From an uncultured Bacteroides sp. (GTDB lineage: Bacteria; Bacteroidota; Bacteroidia; Bacteroidales; Bacteroidaceae), in NCBI GenBank assembly GCA_949289345.1, contig CASENS010000006.1:1-64000 (forward strand): a stretch of DNA of 64,000 bases, read 5' to 3'. How positions within the stretch are numbered: position 1 is the stretch's first letter; each line of letters begins with the position of its first letter. Below the pieces are notes generated by a model. That model did not search any database. It was not told where the DNA came from and worked only from the letters and a program-made list of their open reading frames with translations. A program made the position numbers and the translations under genes. Positions 35,099 through 43,905 of this stretch are shown here, in pieces.

Positions 35099-35111
35099 CA
35101 AGTTTGAAACG

Positions 35112-35146
35112 GGCGGCTGCATGAAAAATCTGCGGTCGCCTTTTTT
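35112..35146 (+). terminator. Intrinsic terminator of the tRNA operon
   Basis: Arms 35112-35121 and 35131-35140 pair (GGCGGCTGCA with TGCGGTCGCC, one mismatch and a G-T pair) and are followed by six T. It separates the tRNA operon from the dedA-type gene. Confidence 0.88.
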
Positions 35147-35178
35147 AATTGAATAGTAAAACCCAAATAACACATGTC

Positions 35179-35823
35179 ATGGAATTCATAATTGATTTCA
35201 TACTTCACATTGATCAATACATGATTAGCATCGTGCAGGAATACCACCTGTGGACGTATGCCATTTTATTTTTAATCATATTCTGCGAAACCGGTCTGGT
35301 AGTTACCCCTTTCCTGCCAGGAGACTCCCTTTTATTCGTGGCCGGTGCTATAGCCGCACAGCCAGACATGCCCCTGGAGGTCAATGTTCTGGTACTGATT
35401 GTATTTGCCGCTGCTGTATTGGGAGATTCATCCAACTATACGATAGGTCATTTTTTCGGTAAAAAACTATTCAGTAATCCCAATTCTAAAATATTTAAGC
35501 AAAGCTATTTGGATAAGACGCACGAATTCTATAAAAAATATGGTGGGAAAACCATCATTATCGCACGTTTTGTTCCCATTGTACGGACATTCGCTCCATT
35601 TGTCGCTGGTATGGGCAAAATGCACTACTACTATTTCATGCTCTACAATGTAACGGGCGGACTCCTTTGGGTGGCCTTGTTCTGCTATGCGGGTTATTTC
35701 TTCGGAGACCTGCCTTTCGTACAACAGAATTTGAAATTATTAGTGGTAGCCATTATCATCATATCTATACTACCAGCTATCATAGAAGTATTGCGTGTGA
35801 AAATAAAAAATGCAAAGAAGTAA
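35179..35823 (+). CDS. DedA-family membrane protein
   Basis: A 214-residue inner-membrane protein with about five to six hydrophobic segments. Family hallmarks are present: [57 protein letters not shown] and [20 protein letters not shown]. DedA proteins are linked to phospholipid recycling across the membrane and to envelope homeostasis; some act as flippases for undecaprenyl phosphate or phosphatidylethanolamine. I start at the ATG at 35179, because the only earlier possible start is a TTG next to the tRNA terminator. The transporter gene follows 35 bases later on the same strand. Confidence 0.9.
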   Translation: MEFIIDFILHIDQYMISIVQEYHLWTYAILFLIIFCETGLVVTPFLPGDSLLFVAGAIAAQPDMPLEVNVLVLIVFAAAVLGDSSNYTIGHFFGKKLFSNPNSKIFKQSYLDKTHEFYKKYGGKTIIIARFVPIVRTFAPFVAGMGKMHYYYFMLYNVTGGLLWVALFCYAGYFFGDLPFVQQNLKLLVVAIIIISILPAIIEVLRVKIKNAKK

Positions 35824-35858
35824 CATTCAAATCAGTAAACCTATATTCTTGAGGAGCA

Positions 35859-37523
35859 GTGGACTGGCTATCTAATCTGTTTGCCGAATCATCCGCCCTA
35901 CAGGCAGTTGTGATACTCTCTCTAATCGCAGCCATCGGATTAGGATTAGGAAAGATACGTATATACGGCATTTCTTTGGGAGTAACATTCGTATTCTTCG
36001 CAGGTATTCTTGCCGGACATCTGGGACTAAAAATTGACCCACAGATGCTGAATTATGCGGAGAGTTTCGGGCTGGTCATATTCGTTTATGCCTTGGGACT
36101 GCAAGTGGGACCAGGTTTCTTCAGTTCCTTCCGTGAAGGAGGAATACGACTGAACATGTTAGGCATCGGAGTGGTAATTATCGGAACCGGAATGGCTGTA
36201 TTGAGTAGCTGGTTTACGGGCATTTCCCTATCAGACATGGTAGGCATTCTGTGTGGAGCCACTACCAACACGCCCGCTTTAGGAGCCGCCCAACAAACAT
36301 TGAAACAAATGGGAATGGAAACAAGCGCACCGGCTTTGGGATGTGCCGTCACTTATCCGTTGGGAGTGGTTGGCGTAATTTTGGCCATCCTCGTTATCCG
36401 TAAATTATGGGTCAAAGAAAAAGACTTGGAAATCCCGGAAAAAGAAAACGATAACAAAACCTATATCGGAGCTTTCCAAGTACACAATCCGGGTATCTAC
36501 AACAAGAGTTTAAAAGAGATTGCTGAACTAAGCCATTCAAAATTCGTCATCTCCCGCCTATGGAGAAATGGAAAAGTCAGTATCCCGACTTCCGACACCA
36601 TCCTTCAAGAAGGAGACCGCTTACTGGCCATTACAGCCGAAAAAGACGCCGCTTCCATGACCATATTATTTGGTGAACAGGAACATACGGACTGGAATAA
36701 AGACGATATAGACTGGAATGCCATAGACAGTAAGCTTATCTCGCAACGCATCGTTGTAACCCGTCCGGAACTTAACGGGAAAAAACTGGGTTCCCTTCAC
36801 TTACGAAATCATTACGGAGTGAACATAACCCGCGTATACCGAAGCGGGGTACAGTTATTGGCCACAGCAGGACTTACATTACAATTGGGCGACCGCTTAA
36901 CAATTGTCGGTGAAGCAGCATCGGTACACAATGTAGAAAAAGTATTGGGAAACGCCATAAAAAGCTTGAAAGAACCTAATCTGGTAGCAGTATTCATCGG
37001 CATCGTCCTCGGCTTAATGTTGGGAGCGATACCTATTCCCATACCAGGCATCAGCACACCTGTAAAACTAGGACTGGCAGGAGGCCCTATCATTGTAGGT
37101 ATACTGATTGGAACTTTTGGTCCCCGCCTGCACATGATAACTTACACCACACGCAGCGCCAACCTCATGCTACGTGCCTTAGGCCTTTCTATGTATCTGG
37201 CCTGTTTGGGGCTGGATGCCGGCGCACATTTTTTTGAAACCGTAGTACGTCCCGAAGGAGTCCTTTGGATCGGAATAGGCTTTACATTGACCATAGTACC
37301 CGTATTGATTATAGGATTGATCGCACTCAAATGGATGAAGCTGGATTTTGGCTCGGTAACAGGCATGTTATGTGGAAGCATGGCCAACCCGATGGCTTTA
37401 AACTATGCCAATGACACAATTCCCGGTGACAATCCTTCTGTATCATACGCCACGGTTTACCCGCTTTGCATGTTCTTACGGGTAATCATAGCCCAACTGT
37501 TACTAATGTTCTTACTAGTCTGA
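35859..37523 (+). CDS. AspT/YidE-type transporter with two RCK_C domains
   Basis: A 554-residue inner-membrane protein. Two homologous membrane halves (about 10-190 and 385-554) flank two cytoplasmic RCK_C/TrkA_C domains (about 200-375; TSDTILQEGDRLLAITAEKD, TLQLGDRLTIVGEAASVHN). The halves repeat the same signature, GILCGATTNTPALGAAQQ in the first and GMLCGSMANPMALNYA in the second, showing the internal duplication typical of the AspT/YidE antiporter superfamily. The substrate is unknown. The start is a GTG with a GAGGAG ribosome binding site at 35851-35856, unusual here since most genes lack one. Confidence 0.9.
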   Translation: MDWLSNLFAESSALQAVVILSLIAAIGLGLGKIRIYGISLGVTFVFFAGILAGHLGLKIDPQMLNYAESFGLVIFVYALGLQVGPGFFSSFREGGIRLNMLGIGVVIIGTGMAVLSSWFTGISLSDMVGILCGATTNTPALGAAQQTLKQMGMETSAPALGCAVTYPLGVVGVILAILVIRKLWVKEKDLEIPEKENDNKTYIGAFQVHNPGIYNKSLKEIAELSHSKFVISRLWRNGKVSIPTSDTILQEGDRLLAITAEKDAASMTILFGEQEHTDWNKDDIDWNAIDSKLISQRIVVTRPELNGKKLGSLHLRNHYGVNITRVYRSGVQLLATAGLTLQLGDRLTIVGEAASVHNVEKVLGNAIKSLKEPNLVAVFIGIVLGLMLGAIPIPIPGISTPVKLGLAGGPIIVGILIGTFGPRLHMITYTTRSANLMLRALGLSMYLACLGLDAGAHFFETVVRPEGVLWIGIGFTLTIVPVLIIGLIALKWMKLDFGSVTGMLCGSMANPMALNYANDTIPGDNPSVSYATVYPLCMFLRVIIAQLLLMFLLV

Positions 37524-37577
37524 TTATTATTACTATTACATTGAAAGGAATAAAAAATTACTTTAAATTATAAGATT

Positions 37578-39563
37578 ATGGGAAATATAACTCAAGAAAG
37601 CATTATTGAAGATTTACGTTACCTGCAATTGTTATCGCACAGCTTCCCGACAATCGCCGATGCCAGTACAGAAATCATCAATTTGGAAGCCATCTTGAAC
37701 CTGCCCAAAGGGACTGAACATTTTCTGACCGACCTACACGGGGAATACGAAGCATTTCAACACGTATTGAAAAATGCTTCAGGCGCTGTGAAACGCAAAG
37801 TCAACGAAATTTTCGGCCACACTTTACGAGAAAGCGAAAAGAAAGAAATCTGCACACTCATTTATTATCCAGAAGAAAAACTCCGCCTCATCAAGGAAAA
37901 CGAAAAGGATTTGGAGGACTGGTACCAGATAACGCTGAACCAACTGGTAAAAGTCTGTCAAAACGTATCGTCCAAATACACACGTTCCAAAGTCAGGAAA
38001 GCACTTCCGGAGGAATTCTCATACATCATCCAAGAACTCCTGCACGAATCGAGTATTGACCCCAATAAACAGGCATACATTAATGTAATCATCAGCACCA
38101 TCATCTCTACCAAACGTGCCGATGACTTCATCATTGCCATGTGCAACTTGATACAACGGCTCACCATAGACTCACTGCACATCGTCGGAGACATATATGA
38201 CCGAGGACCCGGCGCCCACATCATTATGGACACGCTTTGCGATTATCACAATTTCGACATCCAATGGGGCAACCACGATATCTTGTGGATGGGAGCTGCC
38301 TCGGGAAACGACGCCTGCATAGCCAATGTACTGCGTATGTCCATGCGATACGCCAACCTCGCCACACTTGAGGATGGCTATGGAATCAATCTCCTGCCAT
38401 TGGCCACTTTTGCCATGGAAGTATACAAGAATGATCCCTGTAGCATCTTTACCCCCAAAGCAAGCCAAGACGGAAGATATAATGAAAAAACATTGCGGCT
38501 TATCGCCCAGATGCACAAAGCTATTACCATCATCCAGCTGAAACTGGAAGCCCAGATTATAGACCGACGTCCAGACTTCAGCATGAACAACCGCAAGCTA
38601 CTACACCTCATTGATTTCGACCGGAATGTGTTTATTTATGAAGGGAAAGAATATGAACTTCGTGATACGCTCTTCCCGACCATTGACCCGTCCAATCCGT
38701 ATAAGCTGACTGATGAAGAACAGGACTTAATGGATAAAATCCATGCATCCTTTATGAATAGTGAAAAACTGAAAAAACATATGCGGTGCCTGTTTACGTA
38801 CGGAAGCATGTATCTGGTATGCAACAGCAATCTATTATACCATGCCTCAGTACCCCTAAACGAAGACGGAAGTTTCAAACACGTATGCATTGAAGGCAAA
38901 GAATATTGGGGAGAAAAGCTGTTGAAAAAAACCGACCAGCTTATCCGCACAGCCTATTTCGGTGAAGACGGAACGGAAGAGAAACAATTCGCCATGGATT
39001 ACATGTGGTACCTTTGGTGCGGTCCAGACGCTCCATCGTTCGACAAAGACAAAATGGCAACATTTGAACGGTATTTCGTAGCAGACAAAGAACTCCAAAA
39101 AGAGACCAAAGGCTACTACTATACACTCCGGAACAATGTGGAAACATGTGACAACATACTCCGTGAATTCGGCATCGACCCCGCAACCCATGCACACATC
39201 ATCAACGGACACGTCCCGGTGAAAACACTCAAAGGAGAAAAACCGGTGAAAGCAGGCGGCAAAATGCTGGTAATTGACGGTGGCTTCTCGAAAGCTTATC
39301 AACCGGAAACGGGAATTGCCGGCTACACTTTAGTGTACCACTCTCACGGATTGCAACTCGTTCAGCACGAACCGTTCCTAAGCCGTCAGAAAGCCATCGA
39401 AGAAGGCTTGGACATTAAGTCCACCACCTTTCTGGTAGAATTCAACTCCCAACGCATGATGGTGAAGGACACAGACAAGGGGCGCGAACTCCGTACCCAG
39501 ATTGAGGACATGAAGAAACTGCTCCAAGCCTATCGGACCGGCCTAATAAAAGAACACGTATAA
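37578..39563 (+). CDS. fbp: Class III fructose-1,6-bisphosphatase
   Basis: A 661-residue metallophosphatase of the type found in Firmicutes and Bacteroidetes, at the expected length. Motifs include EHFLTDLHGEYEAFQHVLKN, HIVGDIYDRGPGAHIIMDTL, IQWGNHDILWMGAASG and INGHVPVKTLKGEKPVKAGG. It converts fructose-1,6-bisphosphate to fructose-6-phosphate in gluconeogenesis, in the cytoplasm, and is usually Mn-dependent. It follows the transporter gene by 54 bases and may share its transcript. The repeats at 39643-39722 probably mark the end of transcription. Confidence 0.95.
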   Translation: MGNITQESIIEDLRYLQLLSHSFPTIADASTEIINLEAILNLPKGTEHFLTDLHGEYEAFQHVLKNASGAVKRKVNEIFGHTLRESEKKEICTLIYYPEEKLRLIKENEKDLEDWYQITLNQLVKVCQNVSSKYTRSKVRKALPEEFSYIIQELLHESSIDPNKQAYINVIISTIISTKRADDFIIAMCNLIQRLTIDSLHIVGDIYDRGPGAHIIMDTLCDYHNFDIQWGNHDILWMGAASGNDACIANVLRMSMRYANLATLEDGYGINLLPLATFAMEVYKNDPCSIFTPKASQDGRYNEKTLRLIAQMHKAITIIQLKLEAQIIDRRPDFSMNNRKLLHLIDFDRNVFIYEGKEYELRDTLFPTIDPSNPYKLTDEEQDLMDKIHASFMNSEKLKKHMRCLFTYGSMYLVCNSNLLYHASVPLNEDGSFKHVCIEGKEYWGEKLLKKTDQLIRTAYFGEDGTEEKQFAMDYMWYLWCGPDAPSFDKDKMATFERYFVADKELQKETKGYYYTLRNNVETCDNILREFGIDPATHAHIINGHVPVKTLKGEKPVKAGGKMLVIDGGFSKAYQPETGIAGYTLVYHSHGLQLVQHEPFLSRQKAIEEGLDIKSTTFLVEFNSQRMMVKDTDKGRELRTQIEDMKKLLQAYRTGLIKEHV

Positions 39564-39642
39564 CTGACGGATATCCACACAAATCCGCGACAGACTCCTC
39601 TACGTTCTATTACTCAGTTCCATCAAAGTATAGGCAAAATGA

Positions 39643-39722
39643 GGAATCATGTAGGATGATTGCAGGAATCATGTAGCATGATTGTAGGAATCATGTTACA
39701 TGATTCTATACATCATCCTACA
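39643..39722. repeat. Three tandem 22-base palindromic units between convergent genes
   Basis: Units at 39643-39664, 39665-39686 and 39687-39708 each read GGAATCATGT..CATGATT or a close variant. The third contains a palindrome GAATCATG-TTA-CATGATTC. An outer pair (39651-39660 with 39712-39721) encloses most of the array. It lies between fbp and the surface-repeat gene and may end transcription from both. Confidence 0.65.
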
Positions 39723-39739
39723 TCAACGTAAGAAAGCGG

Positions 39740-40981
39740 TCAATATTTAAACAATACGATACCACCTTCTATGATAATGCCCTTATCATAATTTCCCCCT
39801 TGCGTATAATAGCGGTCCCAGCCATATCCGCCCGTCACGAACAAGCCCACACCATCCGCCAGCCTGTACTCCAGATTGATACGCCCTTGTAGCGAATAAA
39901 GCCGGGAAGGAAATCCGATGTGTCTGTTTTTGAATGTCTCGGTGTGCTGGTATCCTAAGTCCCCGCTTACAAACAAACGCTTATACAAGGGCAGTTCCAT
40001 ACCAGCACGATAGAACAAAGAACCGGAAAACTTATCCGAGAACTTCAGATAGGGCATACCGGCACCCAATATGGTATAAAACAAACGGTTCTTGAAACGT
40101 GCAGCAATATTCAGTTTCGCTGAGTTGCCGCCATAGACCATCATCTGCACACGAGTCTGTGGATTGGCGTTCACCAAGCCTAACTGAAAACCATCCAACT
40201 GCTCCTTATAATAATTGAACAAACCTATCTGCAAGCCCTTGACACGAGAGGCTATATTTATGGATGCCATCTGCAAGCCCTGCACCGTCCCACCTGTCAC
40301 GTTTCCTAAGCCAGACAGTTGCATTCCTCGCATGTTACCAACCGTAATATTAGAGACACCGGCTATCTGTGCACCGGCCGCATCGCCTCCCACCGCATTC
40401 ACCAACCCCGACAACGCACAGCCTCCAAAATTCAGTCCAGTTATGTTACTCATTCCGGACAGTTGTACTCCCTTTGTCTGATTGCCTGACAAATTCATTA
40501 ACCCGCTTATGCTGCCCCCCTCGTTATCATCACCATTAATATTCACCAGACCGGCCATCTGCAAGCCACGTATCCGATTACCGTTTATGCCTACCAAACC
40601 CGAAGCAGATACACCCACCATATTATTCCCGTTCACATTGGTAATACCGGCAATCTGCAGTCCACACATACTCTGCCCCGTCAAATTCCACAAACCGGCC
40701 ATTTGTAAACCGCATGCGTCATTTCTCACAATACTCCCCAATATATTAATCCCCACACCAGCCAGATTGTTCATGCCACTGAGCACACCTAAGTTGAGAC
40801 AAACACTCCCTACTGTGTCATTCCGCCATGTAGAAACGTTTTTCCACAGAGACAAGTCTACCACTATCGGTTTTCGCTGATTAGAGATTTGAGCTGTATG
40901 TGACTGAACCGTTTGAGAAAAAGTTGTTCCCGCCATAGGCAGGAACAATAGCATATAGATGAGTTTCCACTTATTCATCAT
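39740..40981 (-). CDS. Exported surface-repeat protein with probable C-terminal beta-barrel
   Basis: A 413-residue protein from the ATG at 40981 (MMNKWKLIYMLLFLPMAGTT, a signal peptide). Residues about 60-270 are tandem repeats of roughly 18-22 residues with the pattern G-[LVM]-Q-[ML]-[AS]-G-L-x-N-[VI]-x-G (GLQMAGLWNLTGQS, GLQIAGITNVNGNN, GVQLSGMSNITG, GMQLSGLGNVTGG), suggesting a beta-solenoid. The last 130 residues alternate aromatic and polar residues and end GIIIEGGIVLFKY, as in outer-membrane barrels. This resembles proteins annotated as LA_2272-type surface repeats; the function is not known. The alternative start at 41068 would overlap the acyl-CoA ligase gene. Confidence 0.75.
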   Translation of the reverse strand: MMNKWKLIYMLLFLPMAGTTFSQTVQSHTAQISNQRKPIVVDLSLWKNVSTWRNDTVGSVCLNLGVLSGMNNLAGVGINILGSIVRNDACGLQMAGLWNLTGQSMCGLQIAGITNVNGNNMVGVSASGLVGINGNRIRGLQMAGLVNINGDDNEGGSISGLMNLSGNQTKGVQLSGMSNITGLNFGGCALSGLVNAVGGDAAGAQIAGVSNITVGNMRGMQLSGLGNVTGGTVQGLQMASINIASRVKGLQIGLFNYYKEQLDGFQLGLVNANPQTRVQMMVYGGNSAKLNIAARFKNRLFYTILGAGMPYLKFSDKFSGSLFYRAGMELPLYKRLFVSGDLGYQHTETFKNRHIGFPSRLYSLQGRINLEYRLADGVGLFVTGGYGWDRYYTQGGNYDKGIIIEGGIVLFKY

Positions 40982-41009
40982 ATTTTTCCAAGATTTTTTA
41001 TATAAGCCA

Positions 41010-42668
41010 TTATCCTTTCGCTTCTTGGTATAAGAAACGCTTAATTGATTTCTTAGGAGTCTTTTCAAACTCTTCCGGATAAATCTTCATTTTAGACACC
41101 TGACAGTAGGCGGGAAGTTCCGTGTTCAGTGCCACTCGGTTTTCTTCCATAATACGCTCTAAATCTTCATTCTTCAGTCCATGCGCAAAAGCATCATCAA
41201 AATCTGGATAAATCAATCCCACAAGTTTATCATTTTGCTGCACAACAATGCTCTCCGCCACATAAGGCATATTATTCAGTTTGTCTTCAATCTCTTCCGG
41301 ATAAATATTCTGCCCGTTAGGACCAAGCAACATATTCTTACTCCGCCCTTTGATAGTCACGTTTCCTTCACGGTCCATCAATGCCAAATCCCCCGTATGT
41401 AGCCATCCGGATGGTTCAAGAACATCCCGGGTAGCTTCCGGATTCTTATAATAACCTAACATGACATTCGGTCCCCGGCAAATAATTTCTCCGGGAATTG
41501 TCTCCGGATCGGCGGAAAGTATCTTCACCTCCATACGAGGAGCAGCTTTTCCGCAAGAACCGAACTTAAACCGGCGCCAATCCTCATAACAAATGATAGG
41601 ACCGCATTCTGTCATACCATACCCTACCGTATAAGGGAAGTCAATCATCCGAAGGAATTGTTCCACCTCCCGATTGAAAGCCGCACCACCTACAATAACC
41701 GAACTGAAATTACCGCCAAAGGCCTGTATCACCTGTTCACGCACCGTAGCCTTAATCTTATCATTCACAAAAGGCACCTTCAACAACAGTTTCATGGTAG
41801 GAGTCTCTAACTTGGGCAATACACTCTTCTTTATGATTTTCTCAATGATAAGCGGAACAGCTATAACGATATGCGGACGAACCTCTGCAAACGCTTGGAA
41901 AATAATCTTCGGGCTTGGCATACGGGTCAGATAATAAATATGACACCCTACGGCAAACTCGTACAAGAATTCAAACGCTAATCCATACATGTGAGCCATA
42001 GGCAACATGGAAACCACCCTGTCACCGCATTTCAATGGCAATACTTCAAACGCAAATGCCGTATTAGACCATAAACTCCTATAAGGTAACATAACTCCTT
42101 TCGAATAACTGGTGGTACCCGATGTATAGTTAATGACAGCCAGTTCTTCAGGTTTATCCTTATGATAAGCGATGTGCTCCTTGCGGAAATTCTTCGGATA
42201 CTTTTTCCCAAACAATTCGTTCAAATGCTCGCGCGCATAATCCACTTTTTCACTACGGGAAACTAGAATGGAAAAATCAGTCATCATAAAAATACCTTCA
42301 AGTAAAGGCATTGCGTTCTCATTCAAGTTCTCCCATGCCATATCACCTACGAACAGTAGTTTGGCCTCGGAATGATTTACTATGTTATGAATATTGTCCG
42401 CCTTGAACTCATGCAATATAGGCACTGCCACCGCACCATATGTAAGCGTAGCCAAGAAAGTAACGCCCCAATGCGAACTGTTCCGCCCGCAAACCGCTAT
42501 TTTATCCCCTTTTTTAATGCCGCTCGCCTCAAAAATGATGTGCAGCTTTTCTATCTTACGAGCTACATCCTTATATTGTAAAGTCGCTCCTTTGTAATCA
42601 GTCAAAGCATCCAAATCCCAATTGTTTTTGATGCTGTTCTCTATGTATGCAATAAAACTCTGTTCCAT
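41010..42668 (-). CDS. AMP-dependent long-chain acyl-CoA (or acyl-ACP) synthetase
   Basis: A 552-residue adenylate-forming enzyme from the ATG at 42668. The ATP-binding loop reads INYTSGTTSYSKGVMLPYRS, unusual in having TTSYSK rather than the common TTGxPK. The next conserved block is YTVGYGMTECGPIICYED, then WLHTGDLALMDREGNVTIKG with the hinge, and the C-terminal Lys lies in EKTPKKSIKRFLYQE. It should activate fatty acids to acyl-AMP and then a thioester, on the cytoplasmic side of the membrane. It has a strong predicted promoter and is followed after 28 bases by the surface-repeat gene. Confidence 0.88.
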   Translation of the reverse strand: MEQSFIAYIENSIKNNWDLDALTDYKGATLQYKDVARKIEKLHIIFEASGIKKGDKIAVCGRNSSHWGVTFLATLTYGAVAVPILHEFKADNIHNIVNHSEAKLLFVGDMAWENLNENAMPLLEGIFMMTDFSILVSRSEKVDYAREHLNELFGKKYPKNFRKEHIAYHKDKPEELAVINYTSGTTSYSKGVMLPYRSLWSNTAFAFEVLPLKCGDRVVSMLPMAHMYGLAFEFLYEFAVGCHIYYLTRMPSPKIIFQAFAEVRPHIVIAVPLIIEKIIKKSVLPKLETPTMKLLLKVPFVNDKIKATVREQVIQAFGGNFSSVIVGGAAFNREVEQFLRMIDFPYTVGYGMTECGPIICYEDWRRFKFGSCGKAAPRMEVKILSADPETIPGEIICRGPNVMLGYYKNPEATRDVLEPSGWLHTGDLALMDREGNVTIKGRSKNMLLGPNGQNIYPEEIEDKLNNMPYVAESIVVQQNDKLVGLIYPDFDDAFAHGLKNEDLERIMEENRVALNTELPAYCQVSKMKIYPEEFEKTPKKSIKRFLYQEAKG

Positions 42669-42698
42669 ATATATATGCACATTTTGGATGAATTTGTG

Positions 42699-42729
42699 CA
42701 AATATAAGGTTTTCTCTACACTATGCAAA
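42699..42729 (-). promoter_or_regulatory. Promoter of the acyl-CoA synthetase gene
   Basis: On the minus strand TTTG (42729-42726) and TATATTTG (42706-42699) are 19 bases apart, matching the Bacteroidetes consensus, 31 bases before the ATG. Confidence 0.6.
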
Positions 42730-42779
42730 CTAAATTGATAAAAAAGAGTCCATTTTATTGGATTAAGCCCAATAACCCA

Positions 42780-43898
42780 TCAGACAGACGGGCGCCTCCA
42801 CTCCTTCACCAAATCACGCAAGAAGAGTATCCAGCAAGAACAACCTACCCCGGCCAAAAAAACAAACCCCACCAATATCAACATCTTACTGGGTTTAGCC
42901 GCCCTTAACGGAACCGTAGCCGGTTGCACAACTGTATACACAGGTGTTATCTCCTGTACCTTCGCTTTTGCCATTTGTAGTTGCTGCGCCACTTGCGTAT
43001 ATACTTGATAAGTCAGATTCATCTCATTCTGCAAACGTTCCTGTTCCACCATGACACTCCTGCGAATAATGTTCTGATTGGAATCTACAAAGTCGGCATA
43101 TTCCTGTTGGGCTTTCTCATAATCCGCCTTAGCTTCTTTATAAAGCTGCTCGGTAAAAGCCAAATCATGACGCGCTTTGTTGGTACGATAATCCGTTATG
43201 TAGTTTTGAAGATTATGCATCACCGTATCAGTAACCGTAGCGGAAATCAAGGGGTCTTGCATCAGAACGGTCAATGTCGTAACACCCGACTTCTTGTCCA
43301 CCGACACCGTAATACGCCCTTTGATGGCTCCCACAATGCCGTCTTCTGCTTCCGTCAGACTAATGGTGCCACCTTCTTCTCCTCCATTTCCGCCACTTTC
43401 CTCATTCTCGTCATCTTTAAACAGGGACATGACCCATCCTATCGCTTTAAAAGGTAGAGAGGTCACCGTGCCCCACCAAGGACTCCGTTGATGCTTCTCC
43501 ATATAATTATATAAGGTAGTATCTATCTTGCTATCCTGGCTCTTAACCCGTACATTGAATAAATCAAGCATAAAAGGTGTAGAACTGACAATATCCGGAT
43601 ACAATTCCGGCGACAAGGCATCCTCACCAGAAGCGTTTCTCAGATTAATACCCGCCATGGCCGCCAACGCTCCCATACTGCTGTTCGACCGGCTACTGAT
43701 CTCCGGAGCCAAAGTCACCGTAGTGGAGTATTCCTTAGGGATGCTGAACGCCACCACCAAAGCCACCACCACGGCCACTCCGCACACTTTCAGTATCAAA
43801 CGGCGCTCAGACCATAGTTTTTGCGCCAACTCTATCAAATCTATTTCCTGTTCAGCCTCTTTCTTCGAAGGTATATCTTGTTTCTTTTCTTCAGCCAT
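42780..43898 (-). CDS. Wzz-type polysaccharide chain-length determinant
   Basis: A 372-residue inner-membrane co-polymerase from the ATG at 43898. An N-terminal cytoplasmic stretch (IDLIELAQKLWSERRLILK) leads to the first membrane helix (VCGVAVVVALVVAFSIP). A large periplasmic domain follows, with long coiled coil at about 245-320 (EQLYKEAKADYEKAQQEYAD), then a proline-containing second helix region (PLRAAKPSKMLILVGFVFLA). There is no C-terminal tyrosine-kinase domain. It sets the length of a surface polysaccharide made elsewhere. It starts 7 bases after the Wza-type gene, so the two are one operon. A G/E-rich insert lies near residues 165-180. Confidence 0.88.
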   Translation of the reverse strand: MAEEKKQDIPSKKEAEQEIDLIELAQKLWSERRLILKVCGVAVVVALVVAFSIPKEYSTTVTLAPEISSRSNSSMGALAAMAGINLRNASGEDALSPELYPDIVSSTPFMLDLFNVRVKSQDSKIDTTLYNYMEKHQRSPWWGTVTSLPFKAIGWVMSLFKDDENEESGGNGGEEGGTISLTEAEDGIVGAIKGRITVSVDKKSGVTTLTVLMQDPLISATVTDTVMHNLQNYITDYRTNKARHDLAFTEQLYKEAKADYEKAQQEYADFVDSNQNIIRRSVMVEQERLQNEMNLTYQVYTQVAQQLQMAKAKVQEITPVYTVVQPATVPLRAAKPSKMLILVGFVFLAGVGCSCWILFLRDLVKEWRRPSV

Positions 43899-43905
43899 AA
43901 TTCCA

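Noticed and set aside
39643..39708. Tandem 22-base repeats considered as a CRISPR array
   Set aside because: Units are directly adjacent without spacers, only three are present, and no cas gene is near.
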